From: Actinomycetes bacterium
GTDB taxonomy: Bacteria > Actinomycetota > Acidimicrobiia > Acidimicrobiales > Palsa-688
DNA length: 15,658 nt
Direction: 5' to 3'
Assembly (NCBI GenBank): GCA_021846485.1
Contig: JAJZWW010000026.1
Location: 1-15,658, forward strand
The translations under genes were made by a program, and so were the position numbers. Within the stretch, counting starts at the first letter, position 1. Every line of letters begins with the position of its first letter. The notes under the pieces are model-generated. The model had not been told where the DNA came from and searched no databases. It saw only the letters and a list, made by a program, of their open reading frames with translations. Positions 1 to 7,302 of the stretch are shown piece after piece.

Positions 1-1
1 C

Positions 2-1138
2 GCCCGCCGGGGCGGCGGGGGGGTGCGGGCGGTCCCGCTCTCCCCGGTGTCGGCGCCCCGCCCGGCGGGGGCCGAGGTTCCCCCCGAGACGGTCACCAAG
101 GACCTGAAGGTCGCCCTGCTGCGCCGGGCCGACGACGCCGCCCGCAGCGCCGGCATCGCCATCCGCCAGGTGAGCGCCAGCTACGGCGACAGCCGCCGGC
201 GGATCCTCGTCGCCAACAGCGACGGGGTGCTCGCCACCGACGACCAGGTCCGGACCCGCTTCGCGATCTCCTGCGTGGCCGAGGGCGACACCGGTCTGCA
301 GACCGGCAGGGAGTCGATCGGGGCGACCGTCGGCTTCGAGCTGTTCGACAGCTACGACGTGGAGGACCTCGCCCGGCGCGCCGCCGGCCGGGCGATCGCC
401 AAGCTCGCCGCCCGCCCCGCCCCGGCCGGGACCCTGCCGGTGGTCATCAAGCAGGGCAGCGGAGGCATCTTGTTCCACGAGGCCTGCGGCCACGGCCTGG
501 AGGCGGACCACATCGTGAAGGAGATGTCGGTGTTCGCCCATCGGGTCGGAGAGCAGGTCGCCAGCCCGCTGGTCACCCTCGTCGACGACGGGACCATGGG
601 GCGGGAGTGGGGGGCCTACGCGGTCGACGACGAGGGTCACCCGGCGGGCCGCAACGTGCTGATCGACCACGGCGTGCTCACCGACTACATGTGGGACTGG
701 CTGCGGGCCCGCAAGGAGGGCCGGTCCAGTTCCGGCAACGGCCGCCGGGAGACCTACCAGCACCTGCCGATGGTGCGGATGACCAATACGTTCCTCGCGA
801 ACGGCTCCGAGGACCCCGACGAGATCGTCCGCCAGACTCCCTACGGGGTCTACGTTGCGCAGCTCGGGGGGGGACAGGTCAACACCGCTACGGGGGACTT
901 CACCTTTGGGGCGACCGAGGTCCACCTGATCGAGGACGGCGAGATCACCGAGCCCCTGCGGGACACCAACCTGATCGGCAACGGCCCGGAGATCCTGGGG
1001 CTCATCGACGTGGTGGGCAACGACTTCGCCATGGGCTCGCCCGGCACCTGCGGCAAGCAGGGCCAGGGGGTGCCGGTCGGCACCGGCCAGCCGACGCTCA
1101 GGGTCTCGGCGCTCACCGTCGGGGGCACCGCCCGATGA
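2..1138 (+). CDS. tldD: TldD metalloprotease, 5'-truncated by window edge
   Basis: This is the metal-bearing subunit of the TldD/TldE (PmbA) cytoplasmic protease, known for processing modified peptides such as microcins and for degrading unfolded peptides. The frame is open from base 2, so the gene starts upstream. About 378 residues are visible, whereas full TldD proteins have roughly 460-480, so about 90-100 N-terminal residues are missing. The GTG at 23 is only an internal candidate. The zinc motif HExxxH (HEACGH, bases 476-493) is intact. So is the conserved C-terminal block with GTCGKQGQ, PVGTGQPTL and its cysteine at 1049-1051. The stop overlaps the start of the partner gene (ATGA at 1135-1138), as expected for two subunits made in equal amounts. 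Nothing odd apart from the edge truncation. The family call is very secure; the substrate cannot be inferred. Confidence 0.93.
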   Translation, partial: ARRGGGGVRAVPLSPVSAPRPAGAEVPPETVTKDLKVALLRRADDAARSAGIAIRQVSASYGDSRRRILVANSDGVLATDDQVRTRFAISCVAEGDTGLQTGRESIGATVGFELFDSYDVEDLARRAAGRAIAKLAARPAPAGTLPVVIKQGSGGILFHEACGHGLEADHIVKEMSVFAHRVGEQVASPLVTLVDDGTMGREWGAYAVDDEGHPAGRNVLIDHGVLTDYMWDWLRARKEGRSSSGNGRRETYQHLPMVRMTNTFLANGSEDPDEIVRQTPYGVYVAQLGGGQVNTATGDFTFGATEVHLIEDGEITEPLRDTNLIGNGPEILGLIDVVGNDFAMGSPGTCGKQGQGVPVGTGQPTLRVSALTVGGTAR

Positions 1139-2478
1139 GCGAGCTGCTGGAGCTGGCCACCCGGGTAGCCGGCTGGGCCCGGGCCGGCGAGCAGGTCGAG
1201 GCCTACGTGGCGCGCGGCCGGGACACCGACGTCGAGGTCTTCGAGGGTGAGGTCGAGTCGCTCTCCTCCGCCGAGTCGGCCGGCATCGGCATCCGAGTGG
1301 TCCTCGGGTCCCGCCAGGGCTTCGCCTACGCCGGCTCGCTCGACGAGGGGGTGGTGGCCGAGACCCTGGGGGAGGCCCGGGACAACGCCGGCTTCGCCAC
1401 CCCCGACGAGTGGGCCGGCCTCGTCGAACCCGACGGCGTGGCGCCGGTCGGGCTCGACCTGTGGCGCGACGAGCTCGCCGCCTACCCGACCGAGGAGAAG
1501 GTGGCCCGGGCCCTGGAGCTCGAGGCCCGGGTCCGCTCCGCGGACCCCCGGATCCGCCAGGTGCAGTCGGCGGGCTGGGGCGACTCGGCGGTGGAGACCG
1601 CGGTGGCGAGCTCCACGGGGGTGGCGGTCGCCGCCCGCCGGACGGTTTGCTCGGTGTCGACCTACGTGGCCGCCGGCGACGGAGCCGAGACCCAGACCGG
1701 CTACGGCTGGTCGGTGGGCCGCGGCCCCTCGGAGCTGGACGTGGTCGAGGCCGCCTCCGACGCGGTGGAGCGGGCGACCCGGTTGCTCGGTGCCACCAAG
1801 CCGTCGAGCCGCCACCTCACCGTGGTCCTCGACCCGATGGTCACCGCTTCGCTGCTCGCGATCGTCGCCGGCACCCTGGACGGGGAGGCGGTCTCCAAGG
1901 GCCGGTCGTTGTTCGCCGACCGCCTCGGCCAGCAGGTCGCGGCAGGGGTGCTCACCCTGGTCGACGACCCCACCGACCCCGAGGCCTTCGGCGCCACCCC
2001 CTACGACGCCGAGGGGCTTGCCACGCGGCGCACGGTCCTCCTCGGCGACGGGGTCCTCCGGCAGTTCCTCTACGACGGGTACTCCGCCAGGCGGGCGGGG
2101 ACCGAGTCGACCGGCTCGGCCGTCAGGGCCGGCTACAAGAGCGGCCCCCACCCCGGGGCCCGGGCGCTGGCCCCGGTCCCCGGCCCGCTCACCCGCGAGC
2201 AGCTCCATGCCGCGGTCGGCGAGGGCCTCGTCGTCCAGTCGGTGTCGGGACTGCACTCGGGAGTCAACCCGGTGAGCGGTGATTTCTCGGTGGGAGCGGA
2301 GGGCCTGCTCATACGGGGAGGCGAGCCGGCCGAGCCGGTCCGGGAGGTCAACATCGCGTCGACCTTGCAGAGGATGCTGCTCGGGGTCCTCCACGTCGGG
2401 TCCGACCTGGAGCGCCTCCCGTCCATGGCCGCCGGCGTCAGCCTGGCGATCGGCGAGGTGTCGATGAGCGGCCGCTGA
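1135..2478 (+). CDS. pmbA: PmbA/TldE, partner subunit of TldD protease
   Basis: This 447-residue protein is the non-catalytic TldE/PmbA half of the TldD-TldE protease, matching the usual family length of about 450. It lacks the HExxxH motif present in its neighbour, which is the normal distinction. Family hallmarks are visible in order: the N-terminal half with AGEQVEAYVARG and VEVFEGEVESL; the middle segment DPMVTASLLAIVAGTLDGEAV; then FADRLGQQVA with LTLVDDPTDP; the C-terminal GVNPVSGDFSVGAEGLLI; and a final SMAAGVSLAIGEVSMSG. The ATG at 1135 overlaps the tldD stop by 4 nt, which fixes the start and indicates translational coupling. The next gene is preceded by its own promoter and riboswitch, so this two-gene unit probably ends here. 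No clear terminator hairpin was identified in 2479-2524. Confidence 0.93.
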   Translation: MSELLELATRVAGWARAGEQVEAYVARGRDTDVEVFEGEVESLSSAESAGIGIRVVLGSRQGFAYAGSLDEGVVAETLGEARDNAGFATPDEWAGLVEPDGVAPVGLDLWRDELAAYPTEEKVARALELEARVRSADPRIRQVQSAGWGDSAVETAVASSTGVAVAARRTVCSVSTYVAAGDGAETQTGYGWSVGRGPSELDVVEAASDAVERATRLLGATKPSSRHLTVVLDPMVTASLLAIVAGTLDGEAVSKGRSLFADRLGQQVAAGVLTLVDDPTDPEAFGATPYDAEGLATRRTVLLGDGVLRQFLYDGYSARRAGTESTGSAVRAGYKSGPHPGARALAPVPGPLTREQLHAAVGEGLVVQSVSGLHSGVNPVSGDFSVGAEGLLIRGGEPAEPVREVNIASTLQRMLLGVLHVGSDLERLPSMAAGVSLAIGEVSMSGR

Positions 2479-2524
2479 GCCCCGGCTGGCGAACGCTCCC
2501 AGACCGCCCCGGTGGTCGGCTGCG

Positions 2525-2553
2525 TTGACGCCGCCGGCGGGCCGGGGTAGACA
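2525..2553 (+). promoter_or_regulatory. Candidate sigma-70-type promoter of thiamin operon
   Basis: TTGACG (2525-2530, 5 of 6 to the -35 consensus) is followed after exactly 17 nt by TAGACA (2548-2553, a weak -10 with 3 of 6 matches). Transcription would begin near 2560, just at the 5' edge of the TPP aptamer. The position supports the call more than the weak -10 does. Confidence 0.5.
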
Positions 2554-2557
2554 GACG

Positions 2558-2648
2558 GGCACACGGGAGCCCGGATGGACTGGGCTGAGAGGGGCGGTGG
2601 ACCGCCCGACCGTCGAACCTGATCCGGGTCATGCCGGTGGAGGGAGTT
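2558..2648 (+). promoter_or_regulatory. TPP (thiamin pyrophosphate) riboswitch aptamer
   Basis: The conserved THI-box elements occur in the right order. GGGAGCCCGG opens P2, whose GCCC pairs with GGGC just before CTGAGA (2585-2590). Next comes a perfect GGGCGGT/ACCGCCC arm, then GAACCTGATCCGG (from 2615). The P5 hairpin pairs CCGG with CCGG around GTCATG, and AGGGAG closes the element at 2641-2646. The Shine-Dalgarno sequence of thiE (GGAGGGAG, 2639-2646) coincides with this conserved 3' end. Ligand binding could therefore block ribosome access directly. I saw no intrinsic terminator between the aptamer and the gene, consistent with translational control. The outer P1 stem is weak or unclear by eye. 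Confidence 0.93.
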
Positions 2649-2651
2649 GGG

Positions 2652-3290
2652 TTGCTCGGACGCTGCCACCTGATCACCGACTCACGCGACGGTCGCGACC
2701 CGCTGGCGGTCCTCCCCGCGGCGCTCGACGCCGGGGTGGACGTCATCCAGGTCAGGTTGAAGGGCCGAGGGGACCGGGAGGTCCTGGCGGTGGTGGAGGC
2801 CGCCCTGGCGGCCTGCCGAGCCTACGGGGCGACCTGCATCGTCGACGATCGTCTCGACGTGGCCCTCGCCGCCGGCGCCGACGGGGTCCATCTCGGCGAC
2901 GAGGACCTGCCGGTGGCTGCCGCCCGGGCCGTGGCCGGGCCGGCGTTCCTGATCGGCGCGACGGTCCGCAACCCCGGAGCGGCCCGCGCTGCGGTCGAGG
3001 CCGGCGCCTCCTACCTGGGGACCGGACCGGCGTACGCGACCGCCAGCAAGGCGGGGTTGCCCGATCCGATCGGACCCTCCGGGGTCGCCGCGGTGTGCGC
3101 TGCGGTAGACGTGCCGGTCGTGGCGATCGGTGGGGTGACCGCCGAACGTGTCGCCGACCTCGTGGCGGCCGGCGCCCACGGAGTGGCGGTCGTCGGCGCG
3201 ATCTCCGATGCTCCCGACCCGGGTGCTGCGGCGCGCCGGCTGGTCGCCAGCCTGGCCTCTCTCGCTGCCCGCGTGACGTCGCCGGGGTGA
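2652..3290 (+). CDS. thiE: Thiamin phosphate synthase ThiE
   Basis: ThiE joins HMP pyrophosphate and thiazole phosphate to give thiamin phosphate in the cytosol. The TIM-barrel landmarks are present: HLITD at the N-terminus, VIQVRLKGRG (normally QLREK), the VDDRLDVAL strand with acidic metal and diphosphate ligands, GADGVHLGDEDLP, the YLGTGPAYATASK loop with the catalytic-region lysine, VVAIGGV and GVAVVGAI. The start chosen is TTG at 2652, giving 212 residues. It lies 6 nt after the GGAGGGA Shine-Dalgarno, while the upstream in-frame ATG (2631) and GTG (2637) both fall inside the riboswitch aptamer. This is the first gene of the thi operon, and its stop overlaps the thiO start by 4 nt (GTGA). 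The Arg-Leu-Lys variant and the lack of the usual Ser-x-His after the IGA strand are mild deviations. Retention of the DDR and GDED acids makes this copy the better ThiE candidate of the two in the operon. Confidence 0.88.
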   Translation: MLGRCHLITDSRDGRDPLAVLPAALDAGVDVIQVRLKGRGDREVLAVVEAALAACRAYGATCIVDDRLDVALAAGADGVHLGDEDLPVAAARAVAGPAFLIGATVRNPGAARAAVEAGASYLGTGPAYATASKAGLPDPIGPSGVAAVCAAVDVPVVAIGGVTAERVADLVAAGAHGVAVVGAISDAPDPGAAARRLVASLASLAARVTSPG

Positions 3291-4435
3291 GCGCCTCCCC
3301 GTTCGCCGTGACCGTCGTCGGGGCCGGCATCGTCGGACTGGCGGTCGCCTGGCGGGCGGCGGCCGCCGGGCTGTCGGTGCTGGTCGTGGACCCCTCGCCC
3401 GGATGCGGTGCGTCCCGGGTGTCCGCAGGGATGCTCGCCCCGGTGACCGAGGCCCGGGCGGCCGAGGCGCCCCTCACCCGGCTCGGCCTGGCCTCCCTGC
3501 GCCGCTGGCCGGGCTTCGCGGAGGGTCTCGCGGCCGACGCCGGCCTGGACGGCCCCGCCGCTCTCGGCCTGCGTCGGGAGGGGACGCTGCAGGTGGCCTT
3601 CGACGCCGACGACCTGCGTGCCCTGCGTGAGCTGGCCGCCGTGCACCGCTTGCTCGACTTGGACAGCGAGCTGCTCTCCGGCCGCCAGTGCAGGGAGGTG
3701 GTGCCCATGCTCACGCCCCGCGTGCGCGGTGGTCTGCGGGTGCCCGGTGACTGGCAGGTCGACCCCCGCCTGGTCGTCGCCGCCCTGGCCGTCGCCGTCG
3801 AGCGCCGGGGGGGTGGCCTGCGCGCGGAGCGGGTCGCTGCCGTGCGCTGCGACCCCGGCGGGCGGGTTGTGGGGGTGGAGCTCCCGGACGCGACGCTGTT
3901 GCGGTCAGAGGCGGCGGTGCTCGCCGCCGGCGCATCCATGGGGAGCATCGGCGGCCTCCCCCCGTCGCTGCGCTTGCCGGTGCGCCCGGTGAAGGGCGAG
4001 GTGCTCCGGCTGCGCGCCGCCCCGGGCGACGAGCTGCTGCCGCTCACCGTGCGCGGCGTGGTCCAGGGTCGCCCGCTCTACCTCGTGCCCCGCCAGGACG
4101 GCGAGATCGTCGTGGGGGCCACGATGCAAGAGGCGGGCTTCGACACCTCGGTGCGCGCGGGGGCGATGCTCGAGCTACTGCGCGCCGCAGTGGACCTGGT
4201 GCCCGCCCTCGCCGAGCTGCCGCTCGAGGAGGCGACCGCCGGGCTCCGACCCGCCACCCCCGACAACGGACCCCTGCTCGGCCCGGCCGGCCCCCCCGGG
4301 CTGCACGTGGCCGGCGGGCACTTCCGCCACGGGGTCCTGCTGGCACCGATCACCGCGGACGCCGTCCTCGCCGGTATGGGAGCCGGGGACCCGCCGGTCG
4401 AGGCTGCCGCCTTCACCCCCGGGAGGTACTCGTGA
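3287..4435 (+). CDS. thiO: Glycine oxidase ThiO (FAD-dependent)
   Basis: ThiO oxidises glycine to iminoglycine, which supplies the C2-N3 unit of the thiamin thiazole in aerobic bacteria. At 382 residues it fits the DAO/ThiO flavoprotein family. The N-terminal dinucleotide-binding fold VVGAGIVGLAVAWRAAAAG is clear and is followed by VVDPSPG and the typical ASRVSAGMLAP segment. The C-terminal part carries GLRPATPDNGPLLGP and then HFRHGVLLAP, the usual FAD and substrate contact region. The GTG start at 3287 overlaps the thiE stop and the protein stop overlaps the thiS GTG, placing it firmly within a translationally coupled thi operon. Using ThiO rather than the radical enzyme ThiH implies an oxygen-dependent thiazole route. 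Other amine oxidases share the fold; the neighbours decide the assignment. Confidence 0.92.
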   Translation: MSASPFAVTVVGAGIVGLAVAWRAAAAGLSVLVVDPSPGCGASRVSAGMLAPVTEARAAEAPLTRLGLASLRRWPGFAEGLAADAGLDGPAALGLRREGTLQVAFDADDLRALRELAAVHRLLDLDSELLSGRQCREVVPMLTPRVRGGLRVPGDWQVDPRLVVAALAVAVERRGGGLRAERVAAVRCDPGGRVVGVELPDATLLRSEAAVLAAGASMGSIGGLPPSLRLPVRPVKGEVLRLRAAPGDELLPLTVRGVVQGRPLYLVPRQDGEIVVGATMQEAGFDTSVRAGAMLELLRAAVDLVPALAELPLEEATAGLRPATPDNGPLLGPAGPPGLHVAGGHFRHGVLLAPITADAVLAGMGAGDPPVEAAAFTPGRYS

Positions 4436-4635
4436 TCCAACTGTCCGTCAACGGCGAGCCGCGTGACCTCGACGAGCCGGCGACCGTGGCGTCGCTGGTG
4501 TCCGCCCTGGGCGGCAGCCGAGGCATCGCGGTCGCGGTCAACTCCACCGTCGTCGCCCGCAGCGCGTGGGAGGCGACCACGCTGCGTCCCGGCGACCTGG
4601 TAGAGGTGCTCCACGCAGTGCAAGGAGGGTGCTGA
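4432..4635 (+). CDS. thiS: Sulfur carrier protein ThiS with Gly-Gly-Cys end
   Basis: ThiS is the ubiquitin-like carrier that delivers sulfur to ThiG as a C-terminal thiocarboxylate. The 67 residues have the family pattern: IQLSVNGEPRDL at the N-terminus, the central IAVAVNSTVVARSAW, and the tail GDLVEVLHAVQGG. The GTG start overlaps the thiO stop by 4 nt. The oddity is the end: the Gly-Gly that must be adenylated is followed by one further residue, cysteine (TGC at 4630-4632), before TGA. Most ThiS proteins end exactly at Gly-Gly. The same bases provide the thiG Shine-Dalgarno (AAGGAGGG, 4622-4629). No ThiF adenylyltransferase or JAMM-type protease lies in the window, so how this end is activated is not visible. 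A base error is possible but unlikely to add exactly one codon. Confidence 0.93.
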   Translation: MIQLSVNGEPRDLDEPATVASLVSALGGSRGIAVAVNSTVVARSAWEATTLRPGDLVEVLHAVQGGC

Positions 4636-5435
4636 TGCTCGACATCGCCAGGGTCGGAACGGTCCGAGACGACCCGCTGGTCATCGCCGGGCGGACCCTC
4701 CGCTCGCGCCTCGTCCTCGGCACCGGGGGCGCGCCGAGCATGGAGGCGCTGGAGGCAGCGGTCCGGGCATCGGGCACCGAGCTGGTGACCGTCGCGCTCC
4801 GGCGGGTCACCCCCGGGGTGCCCGGCTCGGTGCTCGACGTCTGCGAGCGGGCCGGTGTGCAGGTCCTGCCCAACACCGCGGGATGCCGGACCGCCCGGGA
4901 GGCGGTCCTCACCGCCCGCCTCGCCAGGGAGGCGCTCGGCACCGACTGGGTGAAGCTGGAGGTGGTCTTCGACGACCGGATGCTGCTGCCAGACCCGGTG
5001 GAGCTGCTCGACGCCGCCGAGCGTCTCGTCGACGAGGGCTTCACGGTCCTCGCCTACACCAACGACGACCCGGTCACCGCCCAGCGCCTGGCCGACACGG
5101 GATGCGCCGCGGTCATGCCCCTCGGGTCCCCGATCGGCAGCGGCATGGGCATCCGCAACCCCTACAATCTGGCAATCATCCGCGAGCTGGTGACGGTGCC
5201 GCTGGTGCTCGACGCCGGCGTCGGCACTGCCTCCGACGCCGCCTCGGCCATGGAGCTCGGCTGCGACGCGGTACTGGTGGCGTCCGCGGTGACCCGGGCC
5301 CGCTACCCGGAGGTCATGGCGGAGGCCATGGGCGCAGCCGTGCGAGCCGGTCGCCTCGCCCGGCTCGCCGGGCGCATCCCCCGCCGCTCATACGCCGAGG
5401 CGAGCACCACCGCCATCGGCGCGCCCGAGCTCTGA
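4635..5435 (+). CDS. thiG: Thiazole synthase ThiG
   Basis: ThiG builds the thiazole phosphate ring from 1-deoxyxylulose 5-phosphate, iminoglycine (from ThiO) and ThiS thiocarboxylate. The 266-residue TIM barrel is complete. Visible landmarks are SRLVLGTGG, ELVTVALRRV, VLPNTAGC, the Schiff-base lysine in DWVKLEV (Lys107, AAG at 4953), LLPDPVELLDAAERLV, AAVMPLGSPIGSGMGI, LVLDAGVGTASDAASAMELGCDAVLV and the final AGRIPRRSYAEAS. The ATG at 4635 overlaps the thiS stop (TGATG) and follows a strong AAGGAGGG inside thiS, so the start is secure. VLVASAV replaces the more common VLVNTAI near the end of the barrel, a tolerated variation. A 25-nt gap separates it from the next gene. Confidence 0.95.
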   Translation: MLDIARVGTVRDDPLVIAGRTLRSRLVLGTGGAPSMEALEAAVRASGTELVTVALRRVTPGVPGSVLDVCERAGVQVLPNTAGCRTAREAVLTARLAREALGTDWVKLEVVFDDRMLLPDPVELLDAAERLVDEGFTVLAYTNDDPVTAQRLADTGCAAVMPLGSPIGSGMGIRNPYNLAIIRELVTVPLVLDAGVGTASDAASAMELGCDAVLVASAVTRARYPEVMAEAMGAAVRAGRLARLAGRIPRRSYAEASTTAIGAPEL

Positions 5436-5460
5436 CCAGATCTGGCCGCCCGAGGTGACC

Positions 5461-6054
5461 GTGACCCGGATCCCACCCCTACCTCGCCTGGTGGTGCTCA
5501 CCGACGCGGCGGCCTCGGCGCGACCGCTCGGCGAAACGGTGGCGGCCGCGGTGGATGGCGGTGCCCGAGCGGTCGTCCTGCGCGAGAAGCACCTCTCCCG
5601 CAGCGAGCGGGCGGCGCTCGCCGCCGAGCTCGGCGCGCTGCTCCGCCCCGTCGGCGGGGTGCTGATCGTGGCGTCCGACCCGGGCATCGCCGCCGCCGGC
5701 GTGCACCTGGCGGCCACCGACCTGTTCCCCGCCGGGGCGCGCGGGATCGTCGGCCGGTCCTGCCACAGCCCGGCCGAGGTGGCCCGGGCGGCCGACGAGG
5801 GTTGCAGCTACGCCTTCTTGTCGCCGGTGTTCGCCACCGCCTCCAAGCCGGGCTACGGACCGGCCGTCGGGCCGGCGGCCCTCTCCGGCCACCGCATCCC
5901 GGTGTGGGCGCTCGGCGGGGTCGACCCGAACAACGCAGCGGTCTGTGTCCGGGCCGGGGCCGCCGGGGTGGCGGTGATGGGCGCGGTCATGCGCGCCGAG
6001 GACCCTGCGGCGGTGGTCGCCGAGCTCTGCGGCGCCGTGGGTCCGCTGCGGTGA
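5461..6054 (+). CDS. Second ThiE/TenI-family protein, probable thiazole tautomerase
   Basis: This roughly 197-residue protein is a paralogue of ThiE. It keeps VVLREKHLSR, GVHLA, GRSCHSPAEV, the phosphate loop LSPVFATASKPGYGPAVG, ALGGVDPNNA and GVAVMGAVMRA. Compared with the operon's first ThiE, it has lost the acidic metal and pyrophosphate-binding positions: ASDPGIA instead of DDRLDVA, and HLAATDLF instead of HLGDEDLP. It does keep the Ser-x-His-Ser-type histidine. That pattern suits TenI, which aromatises the thiazole carboxylate tautomer made by ThiG, and it directly follows thiG. I prefer GTG 5461 because GAGG (5452-5455) sits 5 nt before it; an in-frame GTG at 5455 is the alternative. 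Its stop overlaps thiD by 4 nt. ThiE activity cannot be excluded from the sequence alone. Confidence 0.85.
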   Translation: MTRIPPLPRLVVLTDAAASARPLGETVAAAVDGGARAVVLREKHLSRSERAALAAELGALLRPVGGVLIVASDPGIAAAGVHLAATDLFPAGARGIVGRSCHSPAEVARAADEGCSYAFLSPVFATASKPGYGPAVGPAALSGHRIPVWALGGVDPNNAAVCVRAGAAGVAVMGAVMRAEDPAAVVAELCGAVGPLR

Positions 6055-6863
6055 GCGGGTCGTCGCCACGGGTGGCGTTGAGCATCGCCGGCTCCGACTC
6101 CGGAGGTGGTGCCGGGATCCAGGCGGACCTCGCGACCTTCTCCGCGCTCGGGGTCTTCGGGACCACCGCGGTCACCGCGGTGACCGCCCAGTCGACCACC
6201 GGCGTGCGCCGGGTCGACGTCCTTCGCCCCGAGTCGGTGGTGAGCCAGGTGGAGGCGGTGCTCGAGGACCTGGAGGTGGCCGCGGTGAAGACCGGGATGC
6301 TCGCCGAGGCGGGCCTCGTGGTCGCGGTCGCCGAGCTGGCGGCCAGCGGGAGGCTCCCCCACCTGGTGCTGGACCCGGTGATGGTGGCGTCGTCCGGGGC
6401 GGTGCTCGCCTCCCCCGAAGCAGTGGCCGCCTATCGCAGCCGGCTGCTCCCCCTGGCGGAGATCGCCACCCCCAACCTGGCGGAGGCCGCCGTCCTGGCC
6501 GGAGTGCAAGGCGCTGGCGCCAGGGACCAGGAGGCCCTCGCGTGCCGTCTCGGCGAGGCCTACGCCACGACCGTGGTCGTAAAGGGTGGGCACACCACCG
6601 GCGAGTCGGTGGCCGACGTGTTGTGGCGGGACGGGGAGATCACCCGCTTCGAGCGACCCCGTCTGACGTCGACCAACACCCACGGCTCGGGTTGCAGCTT
6701 CGCCGCGGCGATCACCGCCGGGCTGGCGCTCGGCGCAGGGCTGCCCGAGGCGGTGGAGGCCGCCGGCTGGTACGTGCAGCGGGCCATTGCCGGCGCCTCC
6801 GGGTGGGAGCTCGGTCACGGGCCGGGGCCTCTCGACCACTTCGGATGGGGTTCCCGGCAGTGA
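6051..6863 (+). CDS. thiD: HMP/HMP-phosphate kinase ThiD
   Basis: ThiD phosphorylates hydroxymethylpyrimidine and its monophosphate to the diphosphate used by ThiE. The 270-residue ribokinase-fold protein has SIAGSDSGGGAGIQADLATFSALG at the N-terminus, TAVTAQ, VKTGMLA, LVLDPVMVASSGAVL, TPNLAEAAVLAG, VVVKGGH and the anion-hole and catalytic region THGSGCSFAAAITAGLA with its cysteine. All are typical of stand-alone ThiD; there is no ThiE fusion. The GTG start at 6051 overlaps the preceding stop (GTGA). Its own stop overlaps a GTG belonging to the tenA remnant in the same way. It works with the upstream thi genes to complete thiamin phosphate synthesis. HMP itself must come from ThiC or salvage encoded elsewhere. 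Confidence 0.95.
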   Translation: MSGSSPRVALSIAGSDSGGGAGIQADLATFSALGVFGTTAVTAVTAQSTTGVRRVDVLRPESVVSQVEAVLEDLEVAAVKTGMLAEAGLVVAVAELAASGRLPHLVLDPVMVASSGAVLASPEAVAAYRSRLLPLAEIATPNLAEAAVLAGVQGAGARDQEALACRLGEAYATTVVVKGGHTTGESVADVLWRDGEITRFERPRLTSTNTHGSGCSFAAAITAGLALGAGLPEAVEAAGWYVQRAIAGASGWELGHGPGPLDHFGWGSRQ

Positions 6864-7248
6864 CGGTGGGGACGGGGACAGCCACGGCCGGGCCGGCCGG
6901 GGAGGGGTGGAGCGCCTCGGCATGGAGGTCCACCGCGGCGCTGCAGGAGGCGCTGGTGGGCCACCCCTTCAACGAGGCCCTGGCCTCCGGATCGCTCGAC
7001 CGGGAGCGCTTCGCCTACTACCTGGTCCAGGACTCCCGCTACCTACGGGGGTTCTCGGCCACCCTGGCCGTCGCCGCCCGGAGGGCCGAGGACGAGGCCG
7101 AGTCGGCGCTGTTCGGCACCTCCGCCCAGCGGGCACTGGCCGTCGAGGCGTCCCTCCACGGCGGCTACCTGGCTCGGCTGTTGCCGCCCGGCGCCGAGGC
7201 CTCGACGAGCACCGGGAGGGCCTGCCGGAGGCACTGCGGGAGCCCTGA
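6860..7248 (+). pseudogene. Truncated tenA remnant (N-terminal half only)
   Basis: The GTG at 6860 overlaps the thiD stop in the operon's usual GTGA manner and opens a TenA-like sequence. Recognisable parts are HPFNEALASGSLDRERFAYYLVQDSRYLRGF, including the Asp equivalent to the catalytic Asp of TenA (GAC at 7031), and EASLHGGYLARL. TenA proteins run to about 220-230 residues, but similarity stops after about 110. The C-terminal half, with the usual Cys-x-x-x-Tyr and Glu active-site residues, is absent and msrA follows at once. From about 7192 a neighbouring frame continues with coding-like third positions (GLDEHREGLPEAL) and reaches TGA at 7246-7248, suggesting a frameshift plus deletion. 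The original frame stays open far into the following genes by chance. TenA normally salvages aminopyrimidine; this copy is probably inactive. The 3' boundary is uncertain. Confidence 0.75.
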
Positions 7249-7290
7249 GGGCGGGAGCTGTCCCGGCGGTCGCTACCGGTCCTCGAGGCG

Positions 7291-7296
7291 TACGCT
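7291..7296 (+). promoter_or_regulatory. Candidate -10 box of msrA, leaderless type
   Basis: TACGCT matches the actinobacterial TANNNT -10 pattern. It ends 6 nt before the msrA ATG, so transcription would start at or very near the start codon. No Shine-Dalgarno precedes msrA, which fits a leaderless mRNA. No convincing -35 was seen. Confidence 0.45.
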
Positions 7297-7302
7297 CGTC
7301 GC

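Noticed and set aside
850..2562. A 570-residue minus-strand open frame opposite tldD/pmbA.
   Set aside because: It is antisense to two well-recognised genes and has low-complexity Gly/Arg/Asp content.
2631..2651. ATG 2631 or GTG 2637 as the thiE start.
   Set aside because: Both lie inside the TPP aptamer and lack a ribosome-binding site. TTG 2652 has GGAGGGA at 6 nt.
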